A stretch of 64,000 nucleotides of DNA from Panorpa germanica. Lineage: Eukaryota > Arthropoda > Insecta > Mecoptera > Panorpidae. The stretch is from contig OY783216.1 in NCBI GenBank assembly GCA_963678705.1, positions 3,410,001 through 3,474,000 of the forward strand, in the 5' to 3' direction. Of the stretch, positions 57,511 through 64,000 are shown in pieces (positions within the stretch are counted from its first letter, which is position 1; every line of letters begins with the position of its first letter). Both the position numbers and the translations under genes were made by a program. Below the pieces are notes generated by a model. It was not told the DNA's origin. It searched no databases and was given only the letters and a program-made list of their open reading frames with translations.

Positions 57511-60500
57511 CGCGTCCAAATAGCGCTTGTCAAACCATTGCTTTACTTTATTGAATCTCGCATTTAAAGTGTTGCAGCATTCGATCAAGGAAAGTACTTT
57601 TGTGTACACAACGGTAGACAGTATTATAATGGCAAAAATAAAACAACAAAAATGAAAAAAAAATGAATAAAATAATATTGCAGGATATGTTCATTTATTT
57701 ATGTTGATTTTCTCACGAAATTGCCGCGGGTTAAATCGAACGACGATTTAAATGTTGTTACTTGGTTGTTGGTATACCTTCCAACAACCTTACCTCCCAG
57801 TTACTTTATATTTTTTTATTATGTTTACCGGTGTTGTTTTTGGCAGTGCTTCTCAATATTTGTTGGTAAACTATATGGACCCTAAAATCACTAAATCTAA
57901 AATTATACTCTATTAAAAATTCTTAATTAATTCTTTAAATTTATCCCAGCTTCTTTTATAGTTTCAGTATAAAGCTGTTACATATTCCATTGTATTTAAT
58001 GCAAATTTATCTTGCTCCATTCAATTCAGTTCAAATCTGTTTTCTTCCAGTATAAATTTCTTTGCAATTGACAAATTAATAGACGAATGTTTAGGTATAT
58101 AATCAATAAAACCAAATGCTCCAGTCTAGTTCAAGCAGGGTGTTTCTTCTGTTATTGAATCCGAAAGGACATAAGATTGTCGTCAACACTCTGGCTTACC
58201 TACTTCAATATACACGTAAACGTATTAAGTTTTCGGCAGTGATATCAGTCTGATTTGCATGATTGAGTTTTAGTATTTTGTGATGATTATTATGGGGCCC
58301 AAGGGCGGCAGAACTTTGCACTTGTGAGGCACTTGTTCTTTGTATAATTTATGTAAATTGTAAGTAAGTATTTTTGATGATAATAGACGAATTTTATATT
58401 GGATCATTTATAAAAGTTAACATACACAAAGACGACAAATATTAATGATGATAAACTAAGGTGCCTTAATGCCTTAAAAGATATACGCAGTGATTCTAGT
58501 GGGATTTCTAAAGAGCGAGGCGCGAGATTCAAATACATATATAGTAATGAATTTTTCTACTTCGGTTGCGCGAGAATGAGAGGGCCCTACAAGAGCGAGG
58601 CACCGGGCCCTCCTAAGGCTTAGTGCAGCTATATATATTTGTAAGACTCAGAAGACAAAGTGGTCACAAACCTGGAAAAGATAAGACATTTTTAATAGGT
58701 CAGCGTAGGTTATTCCATGTTCTGATGACCTTTACTTTTTTAGTCATTGGAAAAAAGTGAGTAAGTTTTTTGTTTACTTAAAACCACCATTAGAAAACTG
58801 AGGTAAATAGACCAAATAAACTAGTCGGGCATTTGTTGCTATAGTTTGAGTATCGATGGGTTAAAACATAAAACTCCATAAAAGAGACCACACCATACGT
58901 CAATCGTATGGAAACATTCAACACCACCGGCACCGGCATCGGCAACCGACGTCTGCCGACACTTAGTTCGTAACGTTTCGACCTTGATTGAAAATCATTG
59001 GAGATTTGTTTTACCATGAGATCATTTATACCATATTTGATGAAACGTTTCATTAACAGATACATGACCAAATTCAATATTATTTAAATTAATTATAAAC
59101 TAGTACAGAACCAGTATCTACCAGTGAACCATTCGGTCAGTCAGTCGGCTTGACGACTGGGCGACCAGTTATTGTAGTATTTGAGGATTTCCGATGTATT
59201 GTTTGACACATTTATTTGTTAAACAAGGAAAAAACGCTTTATTTATTTTATGGGAATTTATTTTCTTGCTCTTGTTGTTCATTTTGTTGTTGACACTTTT
59301 TCATACTTGTTTCCACATTTTGTAAAATTTAAGAACGTTTTCAAGAGGGATTTCAAGAGATTACAAATCATAATCCGAACATAATATTGTTACAAAAGTA
59401 TTTATTAACAAATATAAGAACTGTGTACAAAGCAAGATGTGACTCAATCAATATACAACGAATGCCGTCTGCACTGCCTTGGACCAGATGCAAAAAGGAG
59501 AGCAGACTTGTTTATGTTAAGATAAGAATGAATAGGACTGCAATTAGCTAGATGAATAACGTATCTACATTTTAAGTTTTCTTCCACTGACTTTTAATAA
59601 GTTGGAACCGCAAAAATAAGTTTTGAAAATGAATATTGCTATATTTTCTAGTTAAATTCCAATTTCTATATGACTGGTAACATTTCTAAGGGTTTCTCAT
59701 AAATTTTATAACCTTTATTTATGACAAAGGTATCGTTTCACCTTAACGAATAATATTTAACACAAAAGTTGAAATTACTTTAAAACAGTTTTGTAATCAT
59801 TAGAAAGATCTTCTTACGGTAAGTAAAAAAGTAGTAGAATAGGTCACAAAATGTTATATTTTAGGTAACATTGTTTGTGTAAAAGGTAAATTTTGTTATG
59901 TTAGATAAACTATAAATACACGTAACTTTCTTTAGTGGCAGAATATAACTATACAATCAGGCGGTTAAGTTTATTGACTTTAATAGATTCTTTAAGACAT
60001 TAATTAACTTAGAATGCAAATAAATAGTAAAAAGGCTATAACTAAAATATGATTGCAAAATAGAAGAGTACATACTCAACACAATCTCACGTTTATACAT
60101 GTATTATACAATATTTCATAAATATTTATGATTTACTATTGAAAATATAATTTTACCATTAATTCAATTCAATTCAATTCATATGCAAATAATTTTAATT
60201 AAAAATGCAAATGCATCGCAATTGATTTGCAAAACACACACGTTACTTTACTATTATTTGCGTCTAAAGAGGCCTGTGCCTATCGTACGACAGACTATCG
60301 TAGTAACCAGTAAGAAAGTTCATGAATAAATTGCATTAATGAGACAAATCATAAACAACCAAATGATAAATTAATAATCTCTAATCAAAAATATTTTAAC
60401 GCCTTGCTATGCAATTTTTGTAATAGTTATACGGGATAACAAAACCCCATAACAATCCCTATGATAAAAAACAACGTTGCTTGCAATATCTTTTCAATAA

Positions 60501-61541
60501 AATACAAAAAAAATTATAACCAAACTTATTTTACAAGTAACACTAAAATAAAAATAGAGTTTTAATTTCTGCTAATAGAAAATTAATGTTAGATACATAT
60601 GGAATGCATTTTATTTGCCCGGTTGATTTGTTATTTATTGATTCTAGATATTTTTTAAAAAACAATTTATATATAGATATACTCGTATTATTGTTCCCAT
60701 AACATGAAATGCAATATTTATTTTATTGATAAAAAAATTAGTAGTAATTAATACAGCAAAACATTGAACCATTGAGCGTAACAAAACATGGCGTTATGAA
60801 CGTAAGAAAGCGTGTACCAACACTACGACCAGCTCAAGCAGTATTTGTAATAGCCTGTGAGTTCGCTATATATGTATCTACATCATTTTATTACTTTCTG
60901 CAGTAACACCTAAGAATTTGTATTATTTTCAATAATGTTAATAGTAAATTATGGAGAAAAATTGTTTTCCAAATTGAAATTAATAAAAACTCATTCACGA
61001 TCTACAATTAAATTAATTTTAATATTAATTATGTTTGACACTGATTGCTGTGTCTTCAGGATCGATCCTGGATAAGATTTTCTAGGCTTAGTTGTTATCA
61101 AGTTAAATTATTTATGTATACACATAAACATAAACTAGGTAGTTGTGTAGCTCACATATATGAGGTCTTAAATCACAAAAACGGGTTGACACTCACATAG
61201 GTGAGTCTAGGTGGACGTTAAATAAATAAAATAAAAAAAAGCAAAAAAAATACAAATGGCTTCTGATTTAAATATTATTAATTCAGAAATTTATGTATTA
61301 TGGTACCCGTACTCTAGAGACACTACTGTGTAAGATGAATTTTGTCAATAGAGATAACGCTAATAAGTTTGCAATAAGACATGCTTTTTGTTAGTGTGAG
61401 CAACCTTATATGTCCCGAGGCTAGTTCAGTGTGCGGTCGTGCCTTTTATATTCATAGATTAACAATTTAAAAACGTTACATTTGGGTGTTTTTGAGCGTG
61501 TAGCGGACAAATGAAGTCGTCTCGAAATAGATGTTGACTTA
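57511..61541. other. Non-coding stretch
   Basis: Includes (AATTC)4 at 60161-60181. A possible decayed hAT-type end lies around 58560-58625 (GCACCGGGCCCTCCTAAGGC). A 95-codon minus-strand frame at 58790-59077 is without motif. Confidence 0.35.
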
Positions 61542-61739
61542 TATAATCAAAATCACGAGAGTTCGGCGGCGATTTATACTTAAAAGAGGTTATAAGAGCG
61601 GTATAAATCTATAATACGATAATGAATTTTATCTTATTCGTTTCTATAAGTGAGTCAGTGCTTTTTAGTTATATCGGCAGTTTATACCCCACAACTTGTT
61701 TTAAGTATGAGTCGCCGAACTCTCGTAATTTGAACTATA
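61542..61739 (-). mobile_element. TATAGTTCAAAT-family MITE, copy 3
   Basis: 198 bp, inverted relative to copies 1 and 2. The right end TCTCGTAATTTGAACTATA is intact; the left is diverged (TATAATCAAAATCACGAGAG). Interior words AAAAGCACTGACTCACTTAT and ATACCGCTCTTATAAC (as complement) match copy 1. Confidence 0.7.
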
Positions 61740-64000
61740 ACAACGTTTCTTCGGTTCTGGAGTGTTATCACAGTCCCGCACCTGCAAAGTGTTATAAAAA
61801 TAATCAAAAATGCATGCGTATATGTTAATACCACTTTTGTACTTAAATTACTTTTTGAAGAGCATTTAATAGATAATAAATAAAGATGCATATATGCCTA
61901 TAGTAAATGAGATAGACATTCCTAAATGTCTTCAGCTCCGAGTCTATAAAGTTACTGGCAAATCCGACGAACCAAGCGATGTAAACTGTAAACTGATGAT
62001 TTATTTAAACATGCTGTGATAATAAAAATAGTTGTTTGAAATTGTGTACGTCAATAAAAAAATATAGTATGAAACATTTATTGATTATCTCACATTAAAT
62101 AATGCATCATTTCAAAATCATTCAATTTAAAGTGCTAATCATTCGAAATATGAATAATTGTGATAATTTATTGTTGTTTCATTGATTGAGGCATTATGTG
62201 GTGTTAATATTTTAATTATCTTTGAGTTATTATATATTTTAAAGTCGGGTTAAAGTTCATTTTGTGTTGATAGTGTACCTGTAGTTTATTTATAAATATA
62301 TTGCTCATTGACAGAGCCGTATTAAGCACTGTTTGTTGAGGGATATACATTACATCACAACGGTATATACATAGGATATGTAATGTACATTTAATGTATA
62401 TACCTGGAATATAGTATGTATATCCAAATATTTTTTGGACATTCTTTATATATAAAAATGCAGCCTGCGTATGTTTTTTTTTACAATTTATAAACAATAA
62501 TTTTTTGAATTTGAAAATTAAGTTAACTATAAAAATAAAACAGCTTCTATTATTTATTATTAATAAAAACTTCGCAAGGTTTTGAGACTTTAAAGAGCTC
62601 TATTTAAAAGGCATGTAAACGTTATTAATTTTGCTACTAAATTACTGTTTACAAGTGTATACAACTCCGTTGATATTTATGTAAAATTTTAAACGTAATT
62701 CCCAGTGTTTTCCATGTAGCGTTATGGATTCGGTGACTTTCAAGTTTTGAAATGAATATTTCGTGTTGTTATATGCATGCAATGCCACAGGCGCAATATT
62801 TGGACATGGTTTTTTACTGTTTCATATGAAATTATTTAAAATAATAAACAAACAAAAAAATTAAAAAAACATAACCTCAAATTGCTAATTACCGTTCCAG
62901 ATAAAAGTATTAAATTATTTTGAATATGGAATTTTGTTCGATATATCGATAGTTACATATTTTAAATCCATTCATTCTTCTAAGTTCAAAACGAAACCCC
63001 TCTTTTAATAACAAATATAATCCAATTTATATTTGAAAATAACCGACAGTTTTTTTTGAGGTTATAATTTTAAAACAGTAATACCAACTGAATCAGCCAA
63101 TGCATCAACTTCACAGCATTGAATCCACACAACACATGCACCGACTAATCTTCACGTTGTGTGTTTATTTACAATGATTGATAAAGCTAATTTATAACAC
63201 TTTAGGTTTTATAGAAGTAATTGATAAGTTTGGTAAATAAGCTTCTTCAACGTTAGCTCAAACTAGAGCAAACAATAGTGTTGCCGCTGTAGCATAGTAA
63301 CACACTTATTATAGATGGATATATTAAAAAATAAGTAAATAACTTTTTGAATGTAGTTGCATTTATGAGTACACGTTACAATGAACTACTCGTGCACTAT
63401 TGCTGTCTTTATGTTAAGAAGACATTGATGGATGGGATAATACAAACATTAAGTAGCTTTATAATCCTACTGGACTGGACTGGACTTAACTTGACTGTCT
63501 AGTTTTCTATATATTGTTAAATAAATATTAGATTATCAAACTTCATATTGTAATCTTATAAATACGTTAATATATTTAAGAATTATTTAAGATTATTTCA
63601 AGCGCCATCGTTGATCATCTCTTCTATATCAACTTCTATATACATAAGGTGACCACAAATATGTCTATCCAAAACGGAACATTAAAAACTGTACGTTTCT
63701 TGTAATAAGTTGTACCGCTTTAAAACGTTTTTCATACTCTTACTATTTAATCAAGCACTATTAGTATAAAATAAAATAAGCTATTAATGCAGTGGTTGAG
63801 TAAATACTATCGTCGAGTACACCGCTCGATATCACGATCTGATACTCGTCAAGTTAACATCTAATAAAAGAAGTCACAATTAATAGAACGCACATGCGAT
63901 ACATATCCAGTACATGCTTAAATCCTTAGGATTTCGGTACATATTCTAATCTTAAATGAATCGCAATTATCAAAAATAATTAAAGTATATTTATTTTACA
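61740..64000. other. Non-coding stretch to window end
   Basis: AT-rich, with a short TGGAC tandem near 63472-63486. No exon of the 42.8-kb gene recognised. Confidence 0.35.

Overview
This is AT-rich, gene-poor animal DNA. I think it is from an insect. The transposon mix (jockey-type LINE, mariner, piggyBac-like, hAT, PIF/Harbinger) and arthropod-style core promoter motifs (Inr TCAGT, a DPE-like motif) point that way, but nothing here fixes the order or species. Most open reading frames in the window are short and chance-level. Only one stretch looks like a genuine host protein-coding exon.

Host gene: a plus-strand first coding exon at 42840-42975 encodes a clean signal peptide plus the start of a mature secreted protein. 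It ends at a strong phase-1 splice donor. Two candidate core promoters lie upstream, TATA+Inr near 42159-42192 and Inr+DPE near 42447-42481. No later exon was recognised up to 64000, so the first intron probably exceeds 20 kb, or the next exon is too small to see. A second exon-like block at 32717-32838 has excellent splice signals but stops in all three frames; it could be a non-coding exon.

Mobile elements, left to right. 0.7-1.85 kb: a decayed minus-strand LINE interrupted by a plus-strand jockey 3' end with a 10-bp target duplication. 2.4 kb: a fragment of the family that forms the 28-31 kb array. 3.0-3.9 kb: a piggyBac-like element flanked by TTAA. 4.75 kb: a TA-flanked MITE. 5.09-5.67 kb: a mariner with its catalytic core deleted. 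10.3-11.2 kb: a LINE-like tail and a Harbinger transposase remnant. 11.7-20.3 kb: three copies of a ~690-bp family (a fourth is at 50.4 kb), LINE C-terminal fragments, and MITEs. 21.8-22.5 kb: a 678-bp inverted-repeat element. 26.1 and 35.6 kb: two copies of an ~850-bp family with CCCAGTAAACA ends. 28.1-32.2 kb: a nested stack made of an old hAT, a younger hAT with a perfect 8-bp duplication, and inside that a 3.2-kb array of four ~800-bp units in A-B-A-B order. 32.9-34.2 kb: two adjoining minus-strand LINE tails. 37.8-38.8 kb: a second hAT copy with its own perfect 8-bp duplication. 39.6-57.5 kb: more MITEs, and a LINE tail with a 13-bp duplication at 56.3 kb.

I see no complete autonomous element, tRNA, rRNA, CRISPR or operon. 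The most interesting unexplained items are a reading frame kept open in four copies of the 690-bp family, including one with in-frame deletions; the dimeric head-to-tail array; and the unidentified secreted-protein gene with its two candidate promoters.
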